Shown: in pieces, positions 9,231 to 18,370 of the stretch | Layout of the letters: every line of letters begins with the position of its first letter | How positions within the stretch are numbered: the first letter of the stretch is position 1 | Assembly: GCF_000337455.1 (NCBI RefSeq) | Contig: NZ_AOIU01000036.1 | Span: 1-64,000, forward strand | Direction: 5' to 3' | Length of the DNA stretch: 64,000 bases | From: Halosimplex carlsbadense 2-9-1 | GTDB lineage: Archaea; Halobacteriota; Halobacteria; Halobacteriales; Haloarculaceae | The notes under the pieces: model-generated | Told to the model about the DNA's origin: nothing | The model's input: the letters and a program-made list of their open reading frames with translations, nothing else | Databases searched by the model: none | Made by a program: the position numbers and the translations under genes

Positions 9231-9345
9231 TGTCGACTCCTCGCCCGCCGGCGTACTAAAAATGATCGTACCGGCGCGAGGGCCGTCCCTGCCGTCGACT
9301 GCGGGTCCGGTCTCGGCGAACGACTCCGATGGGGGCAGGGCCGCG

Positions 9346-9696
9346 TCATGCGCCGGTGAGCGCGTAGAGGATCGACCCGAGGCCGACGATCTCGAACACC
9401 GTCCACGAGAGGAGGACCACGGCGTCGCTGACGCCGGAAACCCCGCCCAGTACCGTCGTGACGAGGAAGGGGACGACGGTGACGAGGAAGATCCCCAGGC
9501 CGAGGAACAGCATCGGACGGCTGTCGTTGCGCCGGTAGCCGCGGTAGGCCTGGTACGCGACGAACAGTCCGACGGCGGCGGTCAGCAACCCCGCGAGGGT
9601 CGCCGGCGAGACCGAAACGGTGATCTGGAGTGGCGCCGGAAGGCCCCCGACCGCCCCGAGGGACGCGGCCGTGCCGCCCACGACCGGGTCGATCAT
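9346..9696 (-). CDS. small three-helix membrane protein (DUF7521-like), second copy in operon
   Basis: This 116-residue integral membrane protein has three predicted helices. A conserved-looking YQAYRGYRRNDSRPMLFLGLGI segment lies between helix 1 and helix 2, and the end is VGLGSILYAL. It is clearly paralogous to the product of 9842-10189, which has YEALKGYRSTRDRAMLFLAVGI and GLVCILYAI at matching places. I remember this family as haloarchaeal DUF7521. It is the last gene of an operon whose members overlap by ATGA, and its start overlaps the stop of the preceding 50-residue frame. Confidence 0.75.
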   Translation of the reverse strand: MIDPVVGGTAASLGAVGGLPAPLQITVSVSPATLAGLLTAAVGLFVAYQAYRGYRRNDSRPMLFLGLGIFLVTVVPFLVTTVLGGVSGVSDAVVLLSWTVFEIVGLGSILYALTGA

Positions 9697-9845
9697 CGCG
9701 GACCCTCCGGGGCGCGGCCCGCGCCGGTGGTGGGTCGGCGGCCGACGGTCGCGCGGTAACGAGTGGGCAGACCGCCGACGGGCCCGCTCGGGCGGTCGGC
9801 GTCCGTGTCGCGGTCGTCGGGCGGGTGTGGTGTGCGTTCGGTCAT
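9693..9845 (-). CDS. 50-residue small protein embedded in ATGA-coupled operon
   Basis: This short frame fills the gap between the two paralogous membrane protein genes. Its ATG overlaps the stop of the upstream gene (ATGA at 9842-9845), and its TGA overlaps the start of the downstream gene (9693-9696). The product is rich in Arg, Pro, Gly and Asp (it begins MTERTPHPPDDRDTD), has no hydrophobic segment and is probably disordered. I know no homologue. The double overlap is the main support: it would keep ribosomes moving through an otherwise 150-base gap. It could exist only as a coupling leader. Confidence 0.55.
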   Translation of the reverse strand: MTERTPHPPDDRDTDADRPSGPVGGLPTRYRATVGRRPTTGAGRAPEGPR

Positions 9846-10189
9846 GGTCGTCCGTAGATTGCGTAGAGGATGCAGACGAGGCCGAGCAGTTCGCTGGCGG
9901 TCGTCGAGAGCAGGCGCACGGACTCGGGCGTGTCGGTCAGCGTCGGGAGGGCGATCCGGAGGGCGATGGGGCCGCCGGTCAGGAGGACGATCCCGACCGC
10001 CAGGAACAGCATCGCCCGGTCGCGCGTGCTCCGATAGCCCTTCAGCGCCTCGTAGGCGATCAGCAGGGAGATCCCGGCGGCGACCGCCAGCCCGAGGAGG
10101 ACGAGCGCCGCGAGCAGGACCGAGCCGCCGGTGGCGGAGGCCTGCAGGGCCGGGGCGAGCGCGGGCGCGGGGTCGGGGGTCGGTGTCAT
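9842..10189 (-). CDS. small three-helix membrane protein (DUF7521-like), first copy in operon
   Basis: This 115-residue integral membrane protein has a Pro/Ala-rich N-terminus, helix 1 around residues 25-45, the polar YEALKGYRSTRDRAM segment and two more helices ending in LVCILYAIYGRP. It is paralogous to the product of 9346-9696. Its ATG overlaps the stop of the upstream regulator gene by four bases. The family function is unknown to me; co-transcription with a winged-helix gene suggests a membrane signal or stress unit. Confidence 0.78.
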   Translation of the reverse strand: MTPTPDPAPALAPALQASATGGSVLLAALVLLGLAVAAGISLLIAYEALKGYRSTRDRAMLFLAVGIVLLTGGPIALRIALPTLTDTPESVRLLSTTASELLGLVCILYAIYGRP

Positions 10190-10545
10190 GGTTCTGAGAG
10201 TCCCTCGAACAGCCGCGTGAACCGGTCGGCGGCGTCCACCTCGCGCCGGGACACGTCGATCGAGTACTCGCCGTCCTCGATCTCGACGGTGACGCGCTCG
10301 ACGCGTGTCTGGTACGTCTTGAAGTGGTGGCCGTCGGGGTCCAGCTGCTGCTGTTCGACGATGAGGTCGTACTCGCGGAGCTGTTCGATGCGCCGGTAGA
10401 TCGTCGGCTCGGAGGCGTCGCAGCGCTCGGCCAGCGCCGACGCCGACAGCGCCTCTCGGCTCGACTCGATCAGGATCGCGCGGGCGTACTCGTCGTCGAG
10501 CAACGAGATCACCCCCGATTCCTCGGGGTCCTGACCGGCTGCCAT
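10186..10545 (-). CDS. ArsR-like winged-helix transcription regulator
   Basis: This 119-residue protein has a helix-turn-helix around residues 30-65 (ALSASALAERCDASEPTIYRRIEQL), followed by a wing and a short alpha/beta tail. It is the first gene of a four-gene operon with ATGA overlaps and probably controls that operon. The ATG at 10543-10545 is placed by a strong TTATAAAA box 26 bases upstream, which makes the mRNA leaderless. Confidence 0.85.
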   Translation of the reverse strand: MAAGQDPEESGVISLLDDEYARAILIESSREALSASALAERCDASEPTIYRRIEQLREYDLIVEQQQLDPDGHHFKTYQTRVERVTVEIEDGEYSIDVSRREVDAADRFTRLFEGLSEP

Positions 10546-10569
10546 CGCCCGAGGATATTCCCGGCGAGG

Positions 10570-10577
10570 TTATAAAA
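10570..10577 (-). promoter_or_regulatory. TATA box of the winged-helix/DUF7521 operon
   Basis: TTATAAAA on the plus strand reads as TTTTATAA toward the operon. Its centre is about 27 bases from the ATG at 10545, the spacing expected for an archaeal TBP site that starts transcription at the first codon. Confidence 0.65.
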
Positions 10578-10636
10578 GGAGCCACACGCTTTCCGGCTCG
10601 GAAACCGTGGCTCGACGCGGCAGTCGCGGCCCGGTC

Positions 10637-10696
10637 GACGGGCTACGCGACGGCTGCGACCCAGCCGACAGGCTACGCGACGGTTGCCACCCAGCC
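10637..10696 (-). repeat. 30-bp tandem duplication spanning a stop codon
   Basis: Two 30-bp units (10637-10666 and 10667-10696) differ at only a few positions. Read on the minus strand each encodes VGWVA(T/A)VA and then TAG. The first unit ends the membrane protein gene at 10673 and the second lies just beyond the stop. The gene's last codons, with its stop, have therefore been copied once. Confidence 0.8.
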
Positions 10697-10990
10697 GACG
10701 ACCAGCACGAGGGCGGCACCGGTCGAGACGACAGGGAGGACGTACAGGTAGGCGGGGGCGGGTTCGGCCCCGTTGCGGAGGAAGTCGGGGTCGCGGTACA
10801 TCTGGACGGTTCCGAGGAGCGCGAACCCGCCGAGTGCGGCCATCCCGGCCTCGTAGGCCGTCGGGCTGGCGGCGAGAACCGCCACCGCGAACTCACCGAC
10901 GTAGACGAGACCCATGAGACCGAAGACGTACGCGAGCACGTCGACGCGGCGGATCCGTTCGCTGGGAGGGCTGGAGAGGGCAGTCGCCAT
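10673..10990 (-). CDS. small membrane protein, unknown function
   Basis: This 105-residue protein has three hydrophobic helices (about residues 17-40, 48-62 and 80-103), with an acidic/Arg loop containing MYRDPDFLRNG between the second and third. I do not recognise the family. The ATG at 10988-10990 is chosen because upstream in-frame sequence runs into the oxidoreductase gene region without hydrophobic or conserved features. The C-terminus lies within a 30-bp tandem duplication. Confidence 0.7.
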   Translation of the reverse strand: MATALSSPPSERIRRVDVLAYVFGLMGLVYVGEFAVAVLAASPTAYEAGMAALGGFALLGTVQMYRDPDFLRNGAEPAPAYLYVLPVVSTGAALVLVVGWVATVA

Positions 10991-11091
10991 ACCGCCACCT
11001 CTCGGCTCGACCACACGAACGTTTCGGTGACGGGCAGTCGCGGCGGCCGATCCGGCGGTGCCCGCGGGCCCGTACCGGTCGGCGCGCGGCC

Positions 11092-12135
11092 CTACCCGAA
11101 CCCTTCGGCTTCGATGTGCTCGGCGGGAACGCCGACCGATTCTGCGGCGTCGACGAGGCTGTTGACCATCACGTTGATCCCGCAGGCGTACACTTCGGCG
11201 TTCTCGGGGTCGATACGCGCGTCGACGCCCGACGCCGGCGCCTCGTCGAGCCACCGCTCCAGTTCGCGACCGAGCGGCGCGCTCACGGCGGACTCGTCGA
11301 CGTGTTTGACGAAGGCGTGCTGGACGTAGTCCGTCTCGCCGGTCCACTCGCTGAGATACGACTCGCGACTCAGACACGGGACGAAGTGGAAGTGGTCGTG
11401 CTCGCGGTCGTATTCGCGAAACGCCTCGCGGTAGGGCAAGTCGTCCTCCCAGGGGGCACCGAGGAATACCCACACGTCGCGGCGCTCGCCGTCGACCTCG
11501 TCGGCGCCGGTGTCGAACACGTAGTCGACCATCCCCTTCAGCGGCGCGACGCCGGTGCCGGTCGCCATGAGGACCAGGTCCCGATCGGAGGGCTCGTCGA
11601 GGACGAGATCGCCGCGCGGACCGCGCATCGTCACCTCGTCGCCGACGCGGAGGTCGCGACAGAGCCGCGGCGACAGATCCCCGCCGGGGACCCGGCGGAC
11701 GCAGATCTCGACGGTGTCGCGGGTGGGCGAACTCGAAAGCGAGTAGGCCCGCGACTCCCCGCAGTAGCGCAGTCCGACGTACTGGCCGGCCAGATACTCG
11801 AAGTCGTCGTCGGGTTCGAGGGCGATGCGGACGAGCATCGGGTGCGGTCGCTCGAAGCGTTCGAGCAGCGTCGCACAGCGGCGTGCGAACCCCGCGTAGC
11901 CGTCGGCCCGGAGTTCCTCGACGAGGGTCCCCCAGTCGTCGTAGTCGGTGACGCTCTCGTAGCGGTCGGCCAACCCTTTCCGATCGAACCAGTGGTCGAC
12001 GGCTTTCCGGACCTCTTCCGTCCGGTCGCGGTCCATCGCCTCCCGCTCGACGACCGTCGCCGACTCGGTGACCAGCGGCAGCTCGGCGATCCGGTCGTGT
12101 TTCGACGCGTGCTCCCTGACGGGCATTACCGCCAT
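11092..12135 (-). CDS. FAD/NAD(P)-binding oxidoreductase of the ferredoxin-NADP reductase superfamily
   Basis: This 347-residue protein is cytoplasmic. Residues 1-105 are an uncharacterised N-terminal extension. The FAD-binding barrel follows with the RAYSLSSSP motif. The NAD(P)-binding half has the GTGVAPLKGMV motif and later the EVYACGINVMV segment. It probably transfers electrons between NAD(P)H and an unidentified carrier. The start may be the ATG at 12135 or another three codons later (12126); I prefer the first because a TTACTA box sits about 20-25 bases ahead of it. Confidence 0.8.
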   Translation of the reverse strand: MAVMPVREHASKHDRIAELPLVTESATVVEREAMDRDRTEEVRKAVDHWFDRKGLADRYESVTDYDDWGTLVEELRADGYAGFARRCATLLERFERPHPMLVRIALEPDDDFEYLAGQYVGLRYCGESRAYSLSSSPTRDTVEICVRRVPGGDLSPRLCRDLRVGDEVTMRGPRGDLVLDEPSDRDLVLMATGTGVAPLKGMVDYVFDTGADEVDGERRDVWVFLGAPWEDDLPYREAFREYDREHDHFHFVPCLSRESYLSEWTGETDYVQHAFVKHVDESAVSAPLGRELERWLDEAPASGVDARIDPENAEVYACGINVMVNSLVDAAESVGVPAEHIEAEGFG

Positions 12136-12215
12136 CTGCGAGCCCGCGGTAGTAAGTAGTGGCGGGTGGGGCCGGCTCGACCGTCGGCCGCCCCGGCCAG
12201 TATCCACGGGCCCGC

Positions 12216-12869
12216 TCAGTTGCCCTCGACCAGCCGCTGGAGGTGCTCCGGCGGCACCGCGCCGCGGGCGGCGTACTCGCCGTAGGTGAAGGTAGGAACG
12301 CCCGTCACGCCCTCCCGCCGGGCCGCGTCGAACCGCTCGGTGACCCGATCGCGCCACTCCTCGCCGTCGACTACGTCGCGGATCTCCTCGGGATCGAGGT
12401 CGACGTCGCTCGCCAGGTCCGCGAGCACGTCCGCGTCGCCGATGTCGCGCTCCTCGCGCCACAGCGCGTCGAGGATCGCCTCATCGAAGGCGAGCCACTG
12501 CTCGTAGGGGTACGTCTCCTTGACGTAGAACGAGGCGACTTGGGCGGGCAGCGAGTCGACCTCCCGCGAGAGGTCGAGGCTCATCTCGACGTCGTACTCC
12601 TCCTGGAGCCGCCTGACGTTCTCTTTGGCCTGCTCGAAGTAGTCCTCGTCCTTGCCGTCGTCGACCGAGTGGTCGATGGACCCGTCCGGGTGGCGCTTGT
12701 CCGCCCGCAGGTCGAAGGGGTACCAGTCGATCTCCAGGGGCTCGTCGCGCTCGCTCTGGTACTGCGACAGCGATGCGCGCCCGAGGTAACAGAACGGGCA
12801 GACGTAGTCGGAGTAGATCCCGATCGGTCGGGCGTTGGTGTCGTCACCGTCGGATTCGGTGTGGCTCAT
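12216..12869 (-). CDS. DsbA-family (FrnE-like) thiol oxidoreductase
   Basis: This 217-residue protein has a thioredoxin fold with an inserted helical domain. The active site is C24-P-F-C27 in IYSDYVCPFCYLGRA. The central helical insertion holds many acidic residues, and the cis-Pro region is GVTGVPTFTYGEYAARG, as in FrnE/2-hydroxychromene isomerase-related proteins. There is no signal peptide, so the protein is probably cytoplasmic, which fits the FrnE branch. It may act on disulfides or as an isomerase; the sequence alone does not decide. Confidence 0.85.
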   Translation of the reverse strand: MSHTESDGDDTNARPIGIYSDYVCPFCYLGRASLSQYQSERDEPLEIDWYPFDLRADKRHPDGSIDHSVDDGKDEDYFEQAKENVRRLQEEYDVEMSLDLSREVDSLPAQVASFYVKETYPYEQWLAFDEAILDALWREERDIGDADVLADLASDVDLDPEEIRDVVDGEEWRDRVTERFDAARREGVTGVPTFTYGEYAARGAVPPEHLQRLVEGN

Positions 12870-12991
12870 ACCCCTCGATTGCGGCTACGAGCGGATAAGC
12901 GACCGGTGACGTCCGCGTCACCCGGCGCCACCACCGGCCGACGTTGCAGCCACGGATAGATTTAACAGGGATATTCGATGTTGTGGGTGAT

Positions 12992-13756
12992 GTGTCGACG
13001 ACGACGATCAGAGGTACGGTGGGCGGTCTCGGGCGTCGGGCGAACCCGGCGTTCGCGGTCGCGGTCGTCTTCCTCCCGCTCGCCGCCCTCGGGTACGCGC
13101 TCACGGTCGCATCGGTCCAGAACCACACCTACGTTCACGTCATGGCGGGCGTGCTGTGGACGGGCACGGACATCTTCATCGGCGCCATCCTCGGGCCCGT
13201 CGTCGGCGGCCTCGACGACGAAGAGAGCGCCGCCGTCTTCCGGCGGCTGACGCCAAAGACCGCCTTCTTTCTCCCGTCGCTGGCCACTGTCACCATCGCT
13301 TCCGGACTGGCGCTGGCCCAGCGGATCGGCGTGTTCACCCACGCCGAGCCGTGGCTCGCGCTCTTTACCGCCGCGAACCTGATCCCGACGCTGCTTTTGA
13401 TCGGCAAGCGGCTGAACTGCTACCGCGACTGGCGCTGGCAGGCGATTTTCGCCGTCGCGACCGTCGGCTCGCTGGCCTGGGTCGCGACCACCATCGGCGA
13501 GTTCCAGATGACCCAGCCGACGGTCGTGGTCGCGCTGGTCATCGTCACGATCCTCACCGTCCAGGGCTTCGGCTTCCTGATGCCCGGCGAGGTGCGGATG
13601 TACACGGAGATGATCTCCGCCGACCCCGACGCCTCGATCATCGCCAGTATCGGCAAACAGAACGCCATGCTCGGCGCCGTCCAGGGCGCCCTCCAGCTGG
13701 TGCTCATCCTCGACATGGTGTACATGACCCAGGGCAGTCTGCCGTTCTTCGGGTGA
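12992..13756 (+). CDS. polytopic membrane protein (CopD/DUF2269-like), unknown function
   Basis: This 254-residue protein has about seven hydrophobic helices. The segment YVHVMAGVLWTGTDIFIG early in the protein resembles the His-containing first helix of CopD/DUF2269-type membrane proteins, so a metal or haem-related role is possible but unproven. Cytoplasmic and outer loops are short. The GTG at 12992 is chosen because a TTTAA box at about 12961-12965 lies at leaderless spacing, and the N-terminal hydrophobic core starts soon after. Confidence 0.65.
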   Translation: MSTTTIRGTVGGLGRRANPAFAVAVVFLPLAALGYALTVASVQNHTYVHVMAGVLWTGTDIFIGAILGPVVGGLDDEESAAVFRRLTPKTAFFLPSLATVTIASGLALAQRIGVFTHAEPWLALFTAANLIPTLLLIGKRLNCYRDWRWQAIFAVATVGSLAWVATTIGEFQMTQPTVVVALVIVTILTVQGFGFLMPGEVRMYTEMISADPDASIIASIGKQNAMLGAVQGALQLVLILDMVYMTQGSLPFFG

Positions 13757-13886
13757 GAATCGACCCGGGTACACGCGGCGGGGTGGGGTGAACGCGTTCG
13801 GCTCGCTCTTTCGACCCGCTCGCTCTCCGCCGCTCGAACATCTCCCGACGCTTACCTTTTTCAGCGAGCGGATCGTGTCCTCGCGC

Positions 13887-14246
13887 ATGGGACTGATCAC
13901 TGGACTGATCACGTTCGTCGTCGGTGTACTGGTCGGCGGAATCGGCATCTACGTCGGCGCGGAACTGGTCGGCGGCGGCAGCAGCTACGAGAAGGCTGTC
14001 ACGGCGGCGATAGTCGGCTCGCTCGTCTGGGCGCTGGTAGGCACCTTCTTCGGCTGGATCCCGCTGCTGGGGCCGGCGCTGACGTTCGTCGCCTACCTCG
14101 GCGTCCTGAACGTGATGTACGACGGCGGCTGGGTCGAAGCGGCGGCCATCGCGGTGGTCGCGTGGCTGACGCTCGTCGTCGTGTTCACGCTCCTCGGGCC
14201 GCTCGGAGTCGGGGTCTTCTCCGGGGTCGGCGTCCCCGGCGTGTAG
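13887..14246 (+). CDS. small membrane protein, four helices
   Basis: This 119-residue protein is composed almost entirely of hydrophobic helices with glycine-rich turns (GVLVGGIGIYVGAELVGGG, GTFFGWIPLLGPALT). It has few charged residues, mainly in YEKAV and MYDGGWVE. It is probably an integral membrane protein of unknown function common in haloarchaea. The ATG is preceded by an ACTTACCTTTTTC stretch that may serve as the TATA region. Confidence 0.7.
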   Translation: MGLITGLITFVVGVLVGGIGIYVGAELVGGGSSYEKAVTAAIVGSLVWALVGTFFGWIPLLGPALTFVAYLGVLNVMYDGGWVEAAAIAVVAWLTLVVVFTLLGPLGVGVFSGVGVPGV

Positions 14247-14351
14247 CGGTCGGCGACCCCCACCTTAGAGGGGCTCCGACGGCTTTTCGACTCGCTATCA
14301 CGAGCGAGGGCGGACGGGAACGCTCTTTAGCGGCCGAACGAACTCTCGTCC

Positions 14352-15242
14352 GTGTTCGGGCTCGAACCGGGACTGGCCTACGCGGTCGCGGCGTCGCTGA
14401 TCCTCGGCGTCTATCTCTTCTGCATCAAGCGCTACTTCGACGACTACCCCTCGACGGTGTACGTCGCGGTCACGTTCGCGATGTCGCTGCTGTGGTACCT
14501 GCCGATCGCCGCGGTCGCGAGCGACGGCGGCCTCCTCCCGGCCGGCTTCGGCGCGCCGGGCGTCGGGATGTTCGTCCTCACCGTCGGCGGGTCGATCCTG
14601 GCCTTCCTCGCCTCGTTCCGGGCGATCGCGGTCGGGGACGTCTCCTACGTCGCGCCGATCAGCAAGATCGTCGCGGTGTTCGTCCTCCCAATCGAACTCG
14701 TCTTCCTGAACGAGCAGCTGTCGGCGGTCCAGATCGCGGGCGTCGTCGTCGCGACGGCGGCCGTGTACGTCGCCAACTACGAACCGGGGAAGCTACTGGA
14801 CCCGTTCGTCCGGGCGGTCCACTCTCGGCCCGCGGGGCTGGCGCTGGCCAGCGCCGCGATATTCGGCGTCGTCGACGTGGGCAAGCGCGTGCTGACCCAG
14901 GAGTTGCGCGTGCCGCCTGAGACGTTCAACCTCGTCATGTTCGCGGCGGTCCCGCTGGCGCTCGCGCCGCTCGCCGCGCGGCGCTGGCCCGTGCGGGAAG
15001 GCGGCGTCCGCTCGGACCTGCATCTGTTCGCGGGCGTCGGACTGTTGCTGGCCGTCGCGGAACACTTCGTGATGCTGGCGTTCTCGACGCTGTCGGCGAG
15101 CCTGGCGTCGCCGGTCGTCAACACGCAGGCGGTCGTCGCCGTCCTGCTCGGCGGGGTCGTCCTCGGCGAGGAGAACTTCCGCGTCCGGCTGGTCGCCGCG
15201 GCGTTCGCTATCGGCGGCGTGACGATGATAACGGTCGGCTGA
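14352..15242 (+). CDS. EamA/DMT-superfamily transporter
   Basis: This is a 296-residue integral membrane permease with ten predicted helices arranged as two EamA-type repeats of five. The first repeat carries YVAPISKIVAVFVLPIELVF and the second SLASPVVNTQAVVAVLLGG. This is typical of drug/metabolite transporters. The GTG start gives the usual N-terminal helix immediately. The substrate is unknown. A second, distinct member of this superfamily is encoded at 28911-29840. Confidence 0.87.
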   Translation: MFGLEPGLAYAVAASLILGVYLFCIKRYFDDYPSTVYVAVTFAMSLLWYLPIAAVASDGGLLPAGFGAPGVGMFVLTVGGSILAFLASFRAIAVGDVSYVAPISKIVAVFVLPIELVFLNEQLSAVQIAGVVVATAAVYVANYEPGKLLDPFVRAVHSRPAGLALASAAIFGVVDVGKRVLTQELRVPPETFNLVMFAAVPLALAPLAARRWPVREGGVRSDLHLFAGVGLLLAVAEHFVMLAFSTLSASLASPVVNTQAVVAVLLGGVVLGEENFRVRLVAAAFAIGGVTMITVG

Positions 15243-15254
15243 GAAGGAGCGGAG

Positions 15255-15422
15255 CTACTCGGCCGGTCCGGTGGCGCGCACGTCCTCGAAGTCGATCGCG
15301 TAGCTGGTCTGGATCCAGGCGTTGGCGTTCTCCCGGTCGTACATGACCAGGTCGCCGTCGATGGTCTCGAAGGTCCCACACTGTTCCGCACCGCGCTCGG
15401 TTGGCCGCTGCGTCTCGGACAT
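15255..15422 (-). CDS. 55-residue haloarchaeal small protein (DUF7331-like)
   Basis: This short gene is convergent with the transporter. Its C-terminal half, GDLVMYDRENANAWIQTSY, aligns with ADLVIYDDEATDGWIQSSV from the small protein at 57060-57233, so the two are paralogues. I recall this pattern from a haloarchaeal family numbered DUF7331. It is soluble and acidic, with a single Cys. The ATG lies after an AT-rich stretch (15476-15500, AATATAGTATAAG) that probably holds the promoter. Function is unknown. Confidence 0.75.
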   Translation of the reverse strand: MSETQRPTERGAEQCGTFETIDGDLVMYDRENANAWIQTSYAIDFEDVRATGPAE

Positions 15423-15602
15423 CGCTTGCTACGAGAGCAGTCGTTCAGGGAGTTAAACCTTGTCGTGGGTGTGGTACTCATCCTCAATATAGTATAAGGG
15501 AACCTAGTGTCGGTCGCGACGGGTCGGCGGGCCGGACCCCGGGTCGTGGCTGGACTCGCCGGTGGGCGAGGGATTAGGACGCTCGCCCTCCTGTCGGGCT
15601 GC

Positions 15603-16526
15603 ATGGAACTCCACACGACGCAGGGGCCGCTGGCCCGCGAGGACCTCGGGCTGGTGCTCCCGCACGAACACGTCTTCGTCGACCTCGGGCCGATAGCGGA
15701 CGCCAACTGGCGCGAGGCCGACCCCGACGACGTGGTGCCGGTGATGGCGCCGGAGATCGACCGGGCGCGTGAGTCGGGCGTCACAGCGCTCGTCGAGGCC
15801 ACGCCCGAGGGCGTCGGCCGCCGCGTCGATATCGACCTGGCGGTCTCCGAGGCGACGGACTTCCCGATCGTCGTCCCGACCGGGATCTACCAGGAGCCGT
15901 CGATCCCCGAGTGGGCCCGCGACGCGAGCGAGGACGAGCTGACGGAGTGGCTCGTCGAGGACCTCACCGACGGGGTCGACGACACGGGCGTCCGCGCCGC
16001 GTGGATCAAGGTCAGCACCGACGACGACGACCCGACGGGGCTCTCGTCCGACGAAGCGAAGATCCTGCGGGCCGCGGCCCGCGCGGGCGAGCGGACCGGC
16101 GCGGCCATCGGCAGCCACACGCTCCACGGCGAGGTCGTCCACGAGCAGCTCGACGTGATCGAGGCGGCCGGCTACTCGCCCGAGCGGTTCATCTGGATCC
16201 ACGCCCAGGCCGACGACGAGCGCTACCACCGCGAGGTCGCCGAGCGCGGCGCCTACGTCGAGTTCGACTGGATCGGCGGCGACGACCAGGCCGACGGCGA
16301 CTACGTCGACCGTATCCGCGACCTGATGGAGGCGGGCTACACCGACCGGGTCCTCCTGAGTCAGGACCGGGGCTGGTACGACCCCTCCGAGCCCGACGGC
16401 GGCGAGCAGAAACCGTACACCTATCTCACGGAGACGTTCCTCCCGACGCTCCGCGAGGCGGGCGTCGACGAGGCGACGGTCCGGCGGCTCACCCACGACA
16501 ATCCCTTCGAAGCGTACGCGCGCTGA
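15603..16526 (+). CDS. phosphotriesterase-family metal-dependent hydrolase
   Basis: This is a 307-residue amidohydrolase-fold enzyme. Metal ligands are visible in order: HEH in LVLPHEHVFVD, Lys in AAWIKVS, His in IGSHTLHG, His in IWIHAQ and Asp in LLSQDRGW. These are all the residues expected for the binuclear centre of the phosphotriesterase/lactonase (Php) family. In this family paraoxonase, lactonase and resiniferatoxin-binding relatives cannot be told apart by eye. The ATG start puts the HEH motif at about residue 21, as usual. Confidence 0.9.
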   Translation: MELHTTQGPLAREDLGLVLPHEHVFVDLGPIADANWREADPDDVVPVMAPEIDRARESGVTALVEATPEGVGRRVDIDLAVSEATDFPIVVPTGIYQEPSIPEWARDASEDELTEWLVEDLTDGVDDTGVRAAWIKVSTDDDDPTGLSSDEAKILRAAARAGERTGAAIGSHTLHGEVVHEQLDVIEAAGYSPERFIWIHAQADDERYHREVAERGAYVEFDWIGGDDQADGDYVDRIRDLMEAGYTDRVLLSQDRGWYDPSEPDGGEQKPYTYLTETFLPTLREAGVDEATVRRLTHDNPFEAYAR

Positions 16527-16559
16527 GGGCGGTCCCTCACGGGCCGGGGATCCTGCCGA

Positions 16560-16811
16560 CTATCCCTCGCCCTCGGACTGATAGGGTTCGCCGACGGCTT
16601 CGCGCGGGAGGTCGTTCTGGACGGCGGTGTAGGCGTCGTCGGCCGACTCGAAGCGGTCCGCGCTCGCGTCGGCCAGCAGATCCCCGAGGTTCCGTTCGCC
16701 CTCGGCGAGTTGGACCTCGACGCCCTCGCAGGCGGTCGCCAGTCCGTCGCGCTCGGCGGGGTAGTCGAACTGTTCGAGATACTCCCCCAGCTCGGCCAGT
16801 TCCAGTTCCAT
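16560..16811 (-). CDS. small haloarchaeal protein (DUF5789-like)
   Basis: This 83-residue acidic protein begins [19 protein letters not shown] and has the ending [16 protein letters not shown]. The run [20 protein letters not shown] and the AVG-x-x-Y motif match what I remember of DUF5789, a family found only in haloarchaea. It has no membrane segment or cysteine. It is convergent with the phosphotriesterase-like gene and divergent from thiDN. Function is unknown. Confidence 0.65.
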   Translation of the reverse strand: MELELAELGEYLEQFDYPAERDGLATACEGVEVQLAEGERNLGDLLADASADRFESADDAYTAVQNDLPREAVGEPYQSEGEG

Positions 16812-16984
16812 AGTCGACGCCACGGCCGGCAGGCGTTTGGGCGTAGTTGCCAGGCGCCTGCGGGGAGCGTTCCCCGTCGCCGGTCGCCAGTCGGCAGTCA
16901 CGCGACCGTCGCCGCCCGGCGGTCGTCACCCGACCCGCGTCGGCTCTCGTCACCCATTTGGTGTCGGCAGGGTAACACCCGGAC

Positions 16985-18343
<1,359 letters not shown>

Positions 18344-18370
18344 CGCGGCCCCAGCGCGTCGGCGGGCCCG

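Noticed and set aside
16899-16984. Possible TPP riboswitch before thiDN
   Set aside because: The conserved CTGAGA and ACC-rich core elements of the THI box are not present.
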